From NCBI GenBank assembly GCA_023389045.1, contig JAEWEZ010000150.1, positions 1 through 38,173 on the forward strand: a stretch of 38,173 nt of DNA, given 5' to 3'. The notes below the pieces were generated by a model that made no database searches, was not told the origin of the DNA, and saw only the letters and a list, made by a program, of their open reading frames with translations. Positions 6,520 through 15,230 of this stretch are shown here, piece by piece. Positions within the stretch are counted from its first letter, which is position 1, and every line of letters begins with the position of its first letter. Both the position numbers and the translations under genes were made by a program. Origin of the DNA: Actinomycetes bacterium. Lineage in GTDB: Bacteria > Actinomycetota > Actinomycetes > Actinomycetales > Dermabacteraceae.

Positions 6520-9500
6520 CTACTCGGCAAACAGTTCGCGCACATCCTGCGCGGTCATCGCCCGCTGGAAGGCGGCGCCGTCTTGCGTGAGCGCGGCAAA
6601 GAGTTCCGCCTTGCGCTGCTGCAGGGCGAGCACTTTCTCCTCGATCGTGTCCTCGGCGATCATCCGGTACACGGTCACATGCCGTTCCTGGCCAATACGG
6701 TGCGCGCGGTCCACGGCCTGTGCTTCTGCGGCGGGGTTCCACCAGGGATCCAGCAGGAACACATAGTCCGCTTCGGTCAGCGTGAGCCCGAAGCCGCCGG
6801 CTTTCAGCGAGATGAGGAAGACGGAAGCCTCCCCGCTGCGGAACAGGTCAATGGCACCTGCGCGGTCGCGGGTGGACCCGTCGAGCAGGCTGTGCGGGAT
6901 CCCGCGTGCCTCAAGGCGCTGCGCAACCCGGGCCAGAGCACTGGTGAACTGGCTAAACAGCAGCACACGGTGCCCATCGGAGAGCACTTCCTCGAGCCGG
7001 TCAAAGAGGGCGTCGAGCTTGGAGGAGGGCACTTCCGCATGCGCCTCGGAATCCACGATCGCAGGGTCGAGGGCCAGCATGCGCAGCAGCGTGAGTGAGC
7101 GGAACACAATGAAACGCTGCCGGTCGAAATCCTCCTCGATCAGCCCGAGCACCTTCTTGCGTTCCCGCTGCAACACCGCGTCATAGAGGGCGCGATGCTC
7201 GGGATTGAGCTGCACCGTCAGCACCTGCTCATCCTTGGGGGGAAGCTCGGTGGCAACCTGCTCTTTCGTGCGGCGCAACAGGAAGGGCCGGATACGCCGG
7301 CGCAGAGCGTCGAGCCGCTCGGGATGCTCCCCGCTCCGCACGGGGAGGGTGTAGCGCTGGCGGAAGGCGGTGGCGGTGCCAAACAGGCCCGGGGTGGCGA
7401 GCGCAAAGATTGACCACAGGTCATCCAGGGAGTTCTCCATCGGCGTGCCGGTGATGGCGAAGCAGGAGCGGGTACGTAGACGCGCAGCCGCCTGGTGGGC
7501 GCGGGAGGAGCGGTTCTTCACGAACTGTGCTTCATCCAAGATGAGCAGGGAGTAGTCCAGGCACGCGAATTCGTCCTCATTGAGGCGGAGCACGGCGTAG
7601 CTCGTGAGCAGAAGGTCCGCCCCCGCGGCGGCCTCGCGCAGGCTGCGGCCGCGGGCACGGGTGGTGGAGCCAAGCATCGCCACCCGCAGATGCGGGGTAA
7701 ACCGTTCGGCTTCGCGCCGCCACACGTCGAGAACAGAGGTGGGTGCGATGACGAGCGCGGGTGGTGCGGTGGGGTCCTGTTCCCGGGCATGCTGGATCAG
7801 GGTGAGTACCTGGAGGGTTTTGCCAAGCCCCATATCGTCGGCGAGCACGCCACCGAGGCGATGCTGGTGGAGCAGGGCGAGCCAGGCGAAACCCTCCCAC
7901 TGATAGTCGCGCAGCGTGGCGCGTAGACCCTGGGGAAGATCGGGGGTCGTGAGGGCGCCGTCGCGCAGGTTCCGCAGCGCCCTCGTCTGCTCTTCGAAGG
8001 CAGCGCAGGTGCGGGCACTCGCCGCGATCGACGCGAGGTCTTCCCAGAGCCCGAGATGGTGGCGGCCGAGGCCCACACGGTCCGGCTCCCATTCGGCCAG
8101 CGCTGTGCCCTCGTCGATCAGGCGGCGCAGCACATCGAAGGCGGGATTCTCGAGGGAGAACCAGGTCCGGTCAGGAAGGAGCAGACGGGTGCGACCCTGG
8201 GCGAGGGCGGTGAACAGGGTAGGGAAGGGGATTTCGCGGTCGTCGATGGTGATGCTGAAACCGAGGTCGAACCAGTCGTTCCGACCCGGATGCGAGGTCT
8301 GCGTGATCCGGATGTGCGGGGCGCCATCGAGTTCGCGGTAGGCGTGCCGGGTGCCGGTGATGCGCACATCCACGTGGTCGAGTTCGCGCAGGGCATCCAG
8401 GGCGATGCTGCTGAACTGCGCGGTGTCTTCTCCGCTGAGATTCTCGGGGGTGAAGGAACCAGCGGTGGGCCAGACGGTGCGGGCGCGTGCCAGCACCTCG
8501 TCTTCATGCTCGAGGGTGCGGCGTTCCCCTTCGCGACGCTGCACCGGCAGCACGCGCGTGGGGTCGTGGTAAATCCACTGCCAGCTCAGACGCAGGCGAT
8601 CCCCCTCCGCATAGGCGGCATCCACGCGCAGGGTGGCCGGAGGAGTGGCAGGCAGTTCCACCGAAGAGTCACTGGAAGTCACAGCCAGTGCGTCCCGCAG
8701 GCGCGGATACGCCACCTGCAGGAACTCCTCTTCTTCCGCGGGGTCGATCCGCAGCGGCTCGGGGTGCTGCAGGAGTCGCTGGAGATGGCGCGGCAGGGGA
8801 GTGCCGAGCGGGGCAAGCAGCACATGGCCCGAGGTGCTGATCTGGCAGATCCCGCTGGTTCCGAGCACCTGCGCCCCCGGGGCGGGCACGCCCTCGCACA
8901 GAATCTGCGGGCGCAGCACCAGGGTGCCGTCCTCCCGTACGAGGTCAAGGCGCACCTCTGCGGTCTCGCCGAGGGCGATCTCGTGCAACGGCGCGGCACC
9001 CAGGAACTCCACCCCCACATCGCGGGCATGGGCGAGGGCTTGCCACAGCAGAGGAGAGGCGGCGGTGGTCAGCCAGATTCGTTCGGGGGCACCTCCGGCA
9101 TGGGAGCGACGGGCAGCGGCTGCCGCATAGACGGCACTCAGGGCCTCGCTGTGGTTTTCCTGCAGGTCACGGCTGGGAAGGCGGTATTCAAAGCTGCGCC
9201 AGGACACCCCGGATTTCACCCAGCGTCCCTGAGCGTTGCGACGCAGGGGGCGCAGCGCGAGGTGCCACTGCTGCGCGCTGTAAAGGTCCTCGGCACGGGC
9301 CACCGCCCGGCCCCTGCGGCCGGTGAGATCTCCGGGGGCAGAGACTTCCAACTCGAAGCGGAGGCCGAGGGCGCTGGAGGCCGTCGCCCTGTCGGCCCCT
9401 GGGATTTCTCCCGTCGTATCCCCGCTGAGGGTTCCCGCGGGGCCCGACGCGTCCGTCAGGAGGGGGCGCAGCACGGTGCGCCAGGGGGAGGGCGGACGCT

Positions 9501-9915
9501 CACGACGCTGCTGTTCACGGGCGCGATCCAGGGCGTGCAGGAGAGCGGCCGCATGCACGCAGCACTCCTGTTCCTCACAGCGGCATTCGGAGCTGATCGG
9601 TTTCCACACTCCACCGGGCTCATCGGGCCAGAAGCGACGGGAGACGGCGGTCGCGGGCAGTTCCGCGAGCTGGATGCGGCAGGGGATGGGGCCGGGGGAG
9701 ATCTCTCCGGTCAGCGTGCCGGTGTCGGGGTCCCAGCGGAGGGAGTGGAGGTGACCGTTCTCGGCAAGGGCGAGGGCCCGGCCGCTCGCGGGGTCGCCCA
9801 CATGCGCGGCGATCATGGCCGGCGGGATGCGCGGCAGGGGCGGCACTATGCCGACGGTCTCGTCCTGACCCTGCTGCCCGGGGACCGAGACACTGACCGG
9901 GACGTGATCTGCCAT
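6520..9915 (-). CDS. SWIM zinc-finger SNF2-family helicase/ATPase
   Basis: A 1131-residue Swi2/Snf2-family ATPase. A SWIM-type zinc motif (CRCEEQECCVH) lies near residue 108, followed by a long bacterial SNF2-associated region. The helicase core contains LADDMGLGKT (Walker A) near 695, SLLILDEAQ (motif II) near 793, a FAITGTPMEN motif III and, in the second RecA lobe, LKAGGFGL and DPWWNPAAEAQAVDRAHRIG near 1060. These enzymes translocate on double-stranded DNA; SWIM-containing bacterial members are usually of unknown role in repair, transcription or defence. The ATG at 9915-9913 is 7 nt after a TACCCT box, so it is probably leaderless. It has no partner gene next to it, so I see no defence-island context. 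A long antisense open frame over it is a GC-rich shadow. Confidence 0.93.
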   Translation of the reverse strand: MADHVPVSVSVPGQQGQDETVGIVPPLPRIPPAMIAAHVGDPASGRALALAENGHLHSLRWDPDTGTLTGEISPGPIPCRIQLAELPATAVSRRFWPDEPGGVWKPISSECRCEEQECCVHAAALLHALDRAREQQRRERPPSPWRTVLRPLLTDASGPAGTLSGDTTGEIPGADRATASSALGLRFELEVSAPGDLTGRRGRAVARAEDLYSAQQWHLALRPLRRNAQGRWVKSGVSWRSFEYRLPSRDLQENHSEALSAVYAAAAARRSHAGGAPERIWLTTAASPLLWQALAHARDVGVEFLGAAPLHEIALGETAEVRLDLVREDGTLVLRPQILCEGVPAPGAQVLGTSGICQISTSGHVLLAPLGTPLPRHLQRLLQHPEPLRIDPAEEEEFLQVAYPRLRDALAVTSSDSSVELPATPPATLRVDAAYAEGDRLRLSWQWIYHDPTRVLPVQRREGERRTLEHEDEVLARARTVWPTAGSFTPENLSGEDTAQFSSIALDALRELDHVDVRITGTRHAYRELDGAPHIRITQTSHPGRNDWFDLGFSITIDDREIPFPTLFTALAQGRTRLLLPDRTWFSLENPAFDVLRRLIDEGTALAEWEPDRVGLGRHHLGLWEDLASIAASARTCAAFEEQTRALRNLRDGALTTPDLPQGLRATLRDYQWEGFAWLALLHQHRLGGVLADDMGLGKTLQVLTLIQHAREQDPTAPPALVIAPTSVLDVWRREAERFTPHLRVAMLGSTTRARGRSLREAAAGADLLLTSYAVLRLNEDEFACLDYSLLILDEAQFVKNRSSRAHQAAARLRTRSCFAITGTPMENSLDDLWSIFALATPGLFGTATAFRQRYTLPVRSGEHPERLDALRRRIRPFLLRRTKEQVATELPPKDEQVLTVQLNPEHRALYDAVLQRERKKVLGLIEEDFDRQRFIVFRSLTLLRMLALDPAIVDSEAHAEVPSSKLDALFDRLEEVLSDGHRVLLFSQFTSALARVAQRLEARGIPHSLLDGSTRDRAGAIDLFRSGEASVFLISLKAGGFGLTLTEADYVFLLDPWWNPAAEAQAVDRAHRIGQERHVTVYRMIAEDTIEEKVLALQQRKAELFAALTQDGAAFQRAMTAQDVRELFAE

Positions 9916-9922
9916 GCGTTCC

Positions 9923-9928
9923 AGGGTA
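9923..9928 (-). promoter_or_regulatory. -10 element, leaderless promoter of the SNF2 gene
   Basis: Minus strand TACCCT, 7 nt before the ATG at 9915. A perfect 6-bp hairpin GTCGCG/CGCGAC (9929-9934 with 9939-9944) lies directly upstream and could be a regulator site or chance. Confidence 0.45.
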
Positions 9929-9970
9929 GTCGCGTCACCGCGACGGAACTTCGCTTCATAGTTCGACCTT

Positions 9971-10155
9971 TACTGTTGTGTCTGCCGCAGGGTGCGGGAT
10001 GATCGCCCTGCCGCACCGCCCCGGGACCCAGTTCCCTGATTTGGTCACCTCGACATGATGCGGTGGTGGCTGCCGATCAGGGGCAACCAGCCCCACGGTG
10101 TTCGTCCTTTTCCCTCCGAGTGGCGGAGCGCGATCCGCTCCGCGAAGGAGACCTC
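9971..10155 (+). promoter_or_regulatory. Structured leader upstream of the EIIC-like/D-lactate dehydrogenase operon
   Basis: A weak TACTGT -10 candidate (9971-9976) would give a leader of about 175 nt. It contains CCCTGAT/ATCAGGG (10034-10040 with 10076-10082), and a hairpin GCGGAGCG/CGCTCCGC (10123-10130 with 10136-10143) that ends one base before the AAGGAG ribosome-binding site (10145-10150). A GGTGCGG/CCGCACC pair lies further upstream near 9990-10020. A 39-codon open frame, MMRWWLPIRGN… (10055-10174), starts in the first loop and overlaps the EIIC start. Whether any of this regulates is inference. Confidence 0.4.
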
Positions 10156-11337
10156 ATGTTCGACCAACCCATGACGGTCAAACTCTTCCTTGACCGCATC
10201 CTCAACGGCGCTGCCATCGGCATCGTCGTCGGCCTCATCCCCAACGCCATCACCGGCGAGCTGTTCAAGTTCCTCGCCCGCCTGATGCCCTCGATCGAAC
10301 TGTTCACCACCCTGCACCAGGTGGTGGTTGGTATTCAGTTCACCGTCCCGGTGATCGTCGGCATCCTCATCGGCATGCAGTTCGGCATGTCCGCCGTGCA
10401 GACCGTCATCATCGGCACCGCCAGCTTCGTGGGCTCCGGCGCCATGAAGTTTGACGCCAATGGCGTGATGCTCGTCGGCATCGGCGACCTCATCAACACC
10501 ATGCTCACCGCCTCGGTGGCCGTGCTGGTGCTCGCCTGGGTTGGCAATAAGCTCGGCAGCCTGACCGTGCTCTTCCTGCCGATCATCGGTGGTGGTGTCT
10601 CCGGCCTCGTCGGCATTCTCACCCTGCCCTACGTTTCCTACATCACCCAGGCCGTGGGCTCCGCCGTCAACGCCATTGCCGCGAGCCACGGGCTCGGCGT
10701 CTTCGCCTCGGTGCTGATCGCCGTCATCTTCGCGATCATGATCGTCTCCCCGATTTCCACCGTGGGCGTGGCCCTCGCGATCGGTATCAACGGTGCAGCC
10801 TCGGGTGCCGCGAACCTCGGCATCGCCGCAGCCGCCGCCGTGCTGATGGTCGGCAGCTTCCGCGTCAACAATGCGGGGGTGACCTGGTCGGTCTTCCTTG
10901 GCGCCATGAAGATGATGATGGGCAACCTCTTCAAGAACCCGATCATGATCCTGCCGCTCTCGCTGGTCGCCGCCGTCACCGGCCTGCTCGGCGCGTTCTT
11001 CGGCATCACCGGGACGCCCGCCTCCGCCGGCTTCGGCCACTCCGGTCTGGTGGGCCCGATCGCGGCCGCCGCCGGTATGCAGGGCAACACCGCGGTCATC
11101 ATCGGCACCCTCGCCCTGGTCTACCTGGTGGTGCCGATCGGCCTGGCCATCGCCCTGCACTGGCTGCTGGCTGTGAAGCTGCACGTCTACAGCCCGCAGA
11201 TCTACGCCTTCACCCCGCAGGGTGCGCCCGTGACCAAGGGCGCGGCCGATAAGGACCTGCACGCTGACGCATCCGCCACCGATTCCGATTCCGATATCCC
11301 CGCTGAGAACGACACCCACCTGGAGGAAGCACGATGA
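10156..11337 (+). CDS. Orphan PTS EIIC-like membrane protein (PTS_EIIC_2 type)
   Basis: A 393-residue, very hydrophobic protein with about ten membrane segments, resembling the PTS_EIIC_2 family of sugar-permease domains: early GIVVGLIPNAITGELFKFLA, Gly-rich GIGDLINTMLTASVAVLVLA, and late GITGTPASAGFGHSGLVGPI. It has no EIIA or EIIB domain and none are encoded nearby, so phosphotransfer-coupled transport is not supported. The C-terminal 40 residues are polar (DKDLHADASATDSDSDIPAE). ATG at 10156 follows AAGGAG with a 5-nt spacer; the upstream in-frame sequence from 10063 is leader. Its stop overlaps the D-lactate dehydrogenase start by 4 nt, so the two are translationally coupled. It may move lactate or another organic acid, or a sugar; this is speculation. 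Confidence 0.8.
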   Translation: MFDQPMTVKLFLDRILNGAAIGIVVGLIPNAITGELFKFLARLMPSIELFTTLHQVVVGIQFTVPVIVGILIGMQFGMSAVQTVIIGTASFVGSGAMKFDANGVMLVGIGDLINTMLTASVAVLVLAWVGNKLGSLTVLFLPIIGGGVSGLVGILTLPYVSYITQAVGSAVNAIAASHGLGVFASVLIAVIFAIMIVSPISTVGVALAIGINGAASGAANLGIAAAAAVLMVGSFRVNNAGVTWSVFLGAMKMMMGNLFKNPIMILPLSLVAAVTGLLGAFFGITGTPASAGFGHSGLVGPIAAAAGMQGNTAVIIGTLALVYLVVPIGLAIALHWLLAVKLHVYSPQIYAFTPQGAPVTKGAADKDLHADASATDSDSDIPAENDTHLEEAR

Positions 11338-12332
11338 AGATCATGGTTCTCGGATCCCGTGACGATGAGCTGCCCGCCGTTGATGAATGGCGCGCCGCTC
11401 ACCCCGAGCACGAGGTGACCGTCACCACCGACGTTCTGGACGAGACCACCGTGGAGTCCCTCAAGGGCTTCGACGCGGTCACCCTGCAGCAGGTGGTTCC
11501 GCCGCCGGCTTCCGTCTACCCGCGCCTGAAGGAACTGGGCATCACCCAGCTCTCCAGCCGCACCGCCGGGGTGGATATGTTCGACGGGGCCCTGGCCCGC
11601 GAGAACGGCATCACCATCACGAACGTTCCGGTGTACTCGCCCAATGCGATCGCCGAGTTCGTGATCGCCTCCACCCTGTACCTCACCCGCCGTTTCCCCG
11701 GCATCGAGGAGAAGTGCGAGAACCGCGACTTCCGCTTCGCCGGCCTCATCGGCCGTGAGATCGCCACCATGAAGGTGGCCGTGATCGGCACCGGTGCGAT
11801 CGGCCGCGTCACCGCCCAGCACTTCAAGAGCCTCGGCGCCGAGGTGGTCGGCTTCGACCTGTTCCCGCGTGAGGATTTCACGGAGATCGGCACCTACGCC
11901 GCCACCGCCGCGGAGGCCATCGAGGGCGCTGACATCGTCACCCTGCACGTGCCGGCCACCCCCGAGAACCACCACATGATGAACGCCGAGATGATCGCGA
12001 AGATGGCGCCCGGCGCTGTGCTCGTGAACGCCGGCCGTGGCGCTCTGGTGGACACCGAGGCTCTGCTCGCGGCGCTCGATTCCGGGCACCTCTCCGGGGC
12101 CGCCCTGGACACCTACGAGAACGAGGCAAAGTACTTCCGTTACGACTGGAGCGGCAAGGACCTCGGCGATCCGATCCTCGAGCAGCTCCTGGAGCGCAAG
12201 GACGTTCTCATCACCCCGCACGTGGCCTTCTACACCACCACCGCGGTGCAGAACCTGGTCCACGGCGGTCTGGACAATGCCGTGGAGGTCGTCGAGACCG
12301 GCACCTCCCGCTTCGTGACCAACAAGGCCTGA
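11334..12332 (+). CDS. D-lactate dehydrogenase (NAD-dependent D-2-hydroxyacid dehydrogenase)
   Basis: A 332-residue D-isomer-specific 2-hydroxyacid dehydrogenase, the length of lactobacillar D-LDH. The NAD-binding IGTGAIGRV is at about 151-159. The catalytic triad falls at Arg235 (NAGRGALVD), Glu264 (TYENE) and His296 (TPHVAFYT), the numbering known for Lactobacillus D-LDH. It should reduce pyruvate to D-lactate with NADH; a related 2-ketoacid is possible. The start ATG overlaps the EIIC-like gene by 4 nt (ATGA) and has GGAGGAA about 6 nt upstream. Strong terminator at 12379-12414. Confidence 0.9.
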   Translation: MKIMVLGSRDDELPAVDEWRAAHPEHEVTVTTDVLDETTVESLKGFDAVTLQQVVPPPASVYPRLKELGITQLSSRTAGVDMFDGALARENGITITNVPVYSPNAIAEFVIASTLYLTRRFPGIEEKCENRDFRFAGLIGREIATMKVAVIGTGAIGRVTAQHFKSLGAEVVGFDLFPREDFTEIGTYAATAAEAIEGADIVTLHVPATPENHHMMNAEMIAKMAPGAVLVNAGRGALVDTEALLAALDSGHLSGAALDTYENEAKYFRYDWSGKDLGDPILEQLLERKDVLITPHVAFYTTTAVQNLVHGGLDNAVEVVETGTSRFVTNKA

Positions 12333-12378
12333 TCTGCTCGCGAGAGCCTGATCCGCTCGAGAGAGCGGGCAGTCACGG

Positions 12379-12414
12379 AAGGGGCCGACGGGGCATTCGC
12401 TCCGTCGGCCCCTT
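12379..12414 (+). terminator. Terminator after D-lactate dehydrogenase
   Basis: AAGGGGCCGACGG (12379-12391) pairs with CCGTCGGCCCCTT (12402-12414) around a 10-nt loop, followed by a short T-run. The stem contains the recurrent GGGGCCGACGG word. Confidence 0.85.
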
Positions 12415-12569
12415 TCCGCACATCCGGCTCCCGCCCGCGCCCGTCGGCCTGTTCCCACCCCCGCACCACGCCCCCGCCCGCCCCCGCACCGAGCCCCGGA
12501 ACCGTGGGAGTTGCCACGGCGCGCCCAGCGGCACAGCGCAGGTACAGTCGCGGCGCAGCCTCGGGCCGC

Positions 12570-12575
12570 TAGGCT
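12570..12575 (+). promoter_or_regulatory. Candidate -10 element of glmM
   Basis: TAGGCT, about 34 nt before the glmM ATG, would leave a short 5' UTR holding the GGAAGGA ribosome-binding site. No good -35. The rest of the gap (12415-12569) is C-rich and shows no gene. Confidence 0.35.
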
Positions 12576-12609
12576 CGGGCTGATTCAACCCTTGCGGAAG
12601 GAAACTCAG

Positions 12610-13956
12610 ATGGCTCGTCTTTTCGGCACCGACGGCGTGCGCGGCACCGCCAACCAGGACATCACCGCGGAACTCGCCGTGGAACTGTCCGTTGCCGCCG
12701 CCCATGTGCTCAGCTCGCTCGGCGCCTTCGATGGCCCCCGCCCCACCGCGGTCATTGCCCGCGACACGCGCCCCTCGGGTGACTTCCTCGGCGCCGCCGT
12801 GGCCGCCGGTATGGCCTCGGCGGGTGTGGATGTGCTCGATGCCGGCGTGCTGCCCACCCCGGGCCTCGCCTACCTCGTCAACAAGAGCGGCGCCGACCTG
12901 GGCGTCATGATCTCTGCCTCCCATAATCCGCATCCCGATAACGGCATCAAGTTCTTTGCCCGCGGCGGCACCAAGCTGCCCGATGAGGTTGAGGATGCGA
13001 TCGAGGCGCGTATGCATGAGGAGTGGGAGCGCCCGCAGGGCACCGCCGTCGGCTCCATCCGCCCCTACCCGGATGCCATCGAGGAGTACGTGACCCACCT
13101 GGTGGGCACCCTCGATTCCTCTCTGGAGGGGCTGACGGTGGTTGCCGACTGCGCCAATGGCGCTGCGGCTGTGACCGGCCCGGAGGCGCTGCGCCGCGCC
13201 GGCGCCACCGTGCACGTGATCGGTGACTGCACCGACGGGAAGCAGATCAATGAGGACTGCGGCTCCACGCATCTGGAGCAGCTGCAGGCGGCTGTGCGTG
13301 AGCACGGTGCGCATATCGGTGTTGCCTTCGACGGTGACGCTGACCGCTGCCTGGCCGTGGACGCCGAGGGTGAGCCCGTGGATGGCGACCAGATCATGGC
13401 GATCCTCGCCCTGGATCTGAAGGAACGCGGCGCCCTGCATGACGACACCCTGGTCGTCACCGTGATGAGCAACCTCGGCCTGAAACTCGCCATGCGCGAG
13501 AACGGCATCATGCTCGCGCAGACGAATGTGGGCGACCGCTACGTTCTCGAAGAGATGACCTTCGGCGGCTACTCCCTGGGCGGTGAGCAGTCCGGGCATG
13601 TCATCCTCGCCGCGCACGCCACCACCGGCGATGGTGAACTGACCGCCCTGCATCTCCTGCAGCGGATGGCCACCACCGGCAAGAGCGTGCGTGAGCTCGC
13701 CTCCGTGATGACCCGCCTCCCGCAGGCCCTCATCAATGTGAAGGGCGTGGATAAGACCCGCGCCTCGATCGACCACGAGGTGCGCGCCGCGGTGGCTGCC
13801 GTCGAGAAGGAACTGGGTGAGACGGGCCGTGTGCTCCTGCGCCCCTCCGGCACGGAGCCGGTGGTTCGCGTGATGGTCGAGGCGGAAAGCGACGAGACGG
13901 CCAATGCTGCCGCCGAGCGCCTGGCCACGGTGGTCCGGGAGCGGCTCGCGCTGTGA
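12610..13956 (+). CDS. glmM: Phosphoglucosamine mutase
   Basis: GlmM converts glucosamine-6-phosphate to glucosamine-1-phosphate for UDP-GlcNAc and peptidoglycan. The 448-residue protein starts MARLFGTDGVRG. The phosphoserine loop is GVMISASHNPHPDNG with catalytic Ser104, the Mg loop is FDGDADR near residue 240, and the phosphate-binding RPSGTEPVVRVM is near 415. The ATG at 12610 is chosen for the conserved start and GGAAGGA site; an upstream in-frame start at 12511 would add non-conserved sequence. glmS, the previous step, is 1.3 kb downstream, with coaA on the other strand between them. Confidence 0.97.
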   Translation: MARLFGTDGVRGTANQDITAELAVELSVAAAHVLSSLGAFDGPRPTAVIARDTRPSGDFLGAAVAAGMASAGVDVLDAGVLPTPGLAYLVNKSGADLGVMISASHNPHPDNGIKFFARGGTKLPDEVEDAIEARMHEEWERPQGTAVGSIRPYPDAIEEYVTHLVGTLDSSLEGLTVVADCANGAAAVTGPEALRRAGATVHVIGDCTDGKQINEDCGSTHLEQLQAAVREHGAHIGVAFDGDADRCLAVDAEGEPVDGDQIMAILALDLKERGALHDDTLVVTVMSNLGLKLAMRENGIMLAQTNVGDRYVLEEMTFGGYSLGGEQSGHVILAAHATTGDGELTALHLLQRMATTGKSVRELASVMTRLPQALINVKGVDKTRASIDHEVRAAVAAVEKELGETGRVLLRPSGTEPVVRVMVEAESDETANAAAERLATVVRERLAL

Positions 13957-13963
13957 CGTCCTG

Positions 13964-14000
13964 GCGTGGGGAGGGTGCTCCTGCAGCGCCCTCCCCGCGC
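13964..14000. terminator. Bidirectional terminator between glmM and coaA
   Basis: GGGGAGGG (13968-13975) pairs with CCCTCCCC (13989-13996), with further GCG/CGC pairing outside and TGC/GCG inside. It lies between the converging stops of glmM (13956) and coaA (14026) and could serve both. Confidence 0.7.
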
Positions 14001-14025
14001 TGGGCTCAGATTCCCTACGCCGTGC

Positions 14026-14982
14026 TCAGACGCGGCGCAGCAGCACCGTCGCCACCTGGTGGTCGGCGCCTTTGCGCAGGATGAGGTCGGCCCGCCCCCG
14101 GGTGGGGAGCACGTTCTGGGTGAGGTTCGGGCCGTTGATCGTGTCCCAAATGCGCTGCGCGGTGCGCATCGCGTCCTCATCGCTCAGTTCCGCATAGCGG
14201 CGGAAGTAGGAGCGCGGATCTGAGAAGGCGGTTTCGCGCAGCGAGGAGAAACGCTCCATGTACCAGCGGCGCACATCCTCGGCCTTGGCATCCACGTAGA
14301 CGGAGAAGTCGAAGAAGTCCGAGACGGCCACCCCGAGCTTCCCGTCGCGTCGGGGCCGTGCAGGCTGCAGCACGTTCAGCCCCTCCAGGATCAGCACATC
14401 GGGGCGTTCCACCACGACCTTCTCCTCGGGCACGATGTCGTACACCAGATGGGAGTAGACGGGCGCTTCCACCCGGTCCACACCGCTTTTCACATCCGCC
14501 ACGAAACGCAGCAGGGCGCGCCGGTCGTAGGACTCGGGGAAGCCTTTGCGGTGCATGATGCCGCGGCGTTCCAGTTCCGCATTGGGGTAGAGGAACCCGT
14601 CGGTCGTGACGAGTTGGACGCGCGGGGTGTCGGGCCAGCGGGCGAGCAGCTCACGCAGCAGACGGGCCGTGGTGGATTTCCCGACGGCCACCGAACCGGC
14701 CACCCCGATGACGTAGGGGGTGCGGGGGAGCTTTTCATGCAGGAACTCCCCGCGGGCTCGACGCAGCGCCTGCGCCCCGGCAACCTGCAGGTTCAACAGC
14801 CGTGAGATCGGGCGGTAGACGTCGTCCACCTCGCGCAGATCCACGCGGTCCCCGAGGCCTCGCAGACGCTCCACATCGCGTGCCGAGAGCGGCAGCGGGG
14901 TTTCGTTCGAGAGCCGCGCCCAGTTCTCACGGGAGATCTCATCAAACGGGGTGGTGGACGTGCGTTGCACGGGGGCATTCAT
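14026..14982 (-). CDS. coaA: Pantothenate kinase, type I
   Basis: CoaA phosphorylates pantothenate, the first step to coenzyme A. The 318-residue protein has the P-loop GVAGSVAVGKST at 93-104 (Lys102), VQLVTTDGFLYPN, RRGIMHRKGFPESYD and DVLILEGLNVLQ, all typical of bacterial type I PanK. The ATG at 14982-14980 gives an N-terminus (MNAPVQRTSTTPFDEISREN) that fits the family; a longer open frame upstream to 15267 overlaps glmS and is not coding. Shine-Dalgarno sequence is weak; an AAGAAT hexamer preceded by TGC ends 8 nt upstream. Convergent with glmM, divergent from glmS. Confidence 0.95.
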   Translation of the reverse strand: MNAPVQRTSTTPFDEISRENWARLSNETPLPLSARDVERLRGLGDRVDLREVDDVYRPISRLLNLQVAGAQALRRARGEFLHEKLPRTPYVIGVAGSVAVGKSTTARLLRELLARWPDTPRVQLVTTDGFLYPNAELERRGIMHRKGFPESYDRRALLRFVADVKSGVDRVEAPVYSHLVYDIVPEEKVVVERPDVLILEGLNVLQPARPRRDGKLGVAVSDFFDFSVYVDAKAEDVRRWYMERFSSLRETAFSDPRSYFRRYAELSDEDAMRTAQRIWDTINGPNLTQNVLPTRGRADLILRKGADHQVATVLLRRV

Positions 14983-15230
14983 GACTGCTGATTCTTGCAG
15001 GCTTGGGGGTGTGGTCGGTGGTGCTGCGCGGCAGATTGGCGCGGGGATCACGTCCGACGGGGATTCCGACGAGCCACCGCCCTCGAGGAGGAGCGGCTGT
15101 GAACGATCGTGACCGCTCGCGCGCCGGAGTGACCACGTGCGCGCAGGCGCCTGCCAGAACGTGATGCAGTCCTCGGGAAACCTTCGCGAGGAGCGAGGCG
15201 GCGGCCCCGCGCGCGGATACCGTGAGGGGC
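14983..15230. promoter_or_regulatory. coaA–glmS divergent intergenic region
   Basis: 248 nt between divergent starts. It shows a TCCTCG/CGAGGA dyad (15170-15175 with 15187-15192), GC-rich repeats around 15115-15155 and the glmS -10 candidate TACCGT (15218-15223), 7 nt before the glmS ATG. There is no glmS ribozyme-like structure. No gene seen. Confidence 0.35.
15218..15223 (+). promoter_or_regulatory. -10 element, probable leaderless promoter of glmS
   Basis: TACCGT is 7 nt before the ATG at 15231. A purine-rich GAGGGG is squeezed right against the start, too close to be a good ribosome-binding site, so a leaderless start is favoured. Confidence 0.4.

Noticed and set aside
6520..9915. SNF2 helicase as part of a phage-defence system
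   Set aside because: DISARM- or dpd-like systems need partner genes such as a methyltransferase or nuclease; the neighbours are rpsI and a metabolic operon.
8056..10002. A 648-codon open frame on the plus strand, antisense to the SNF2 gene
   Set aside because: The translation is Gly/Arg/His-rich with no recognisable domain and mirrors a well-supported helicase; long antisense frames are normal in GC-rich DNA.
10156..11337. A complete PTS sugar transporter
   Set aside because: No EIIA or EIIB domain in the protein or next to it, so only an EIIC-like membrane protein is supported.
14983..15230. glmS ribozyme upstream of glmS
   Set aside because: The conserved ribozyme core and double-pseudoknot layout are not visible, the gap is divergent, and the start appears leaderless; the ribozyme is typical of Firmicutes.
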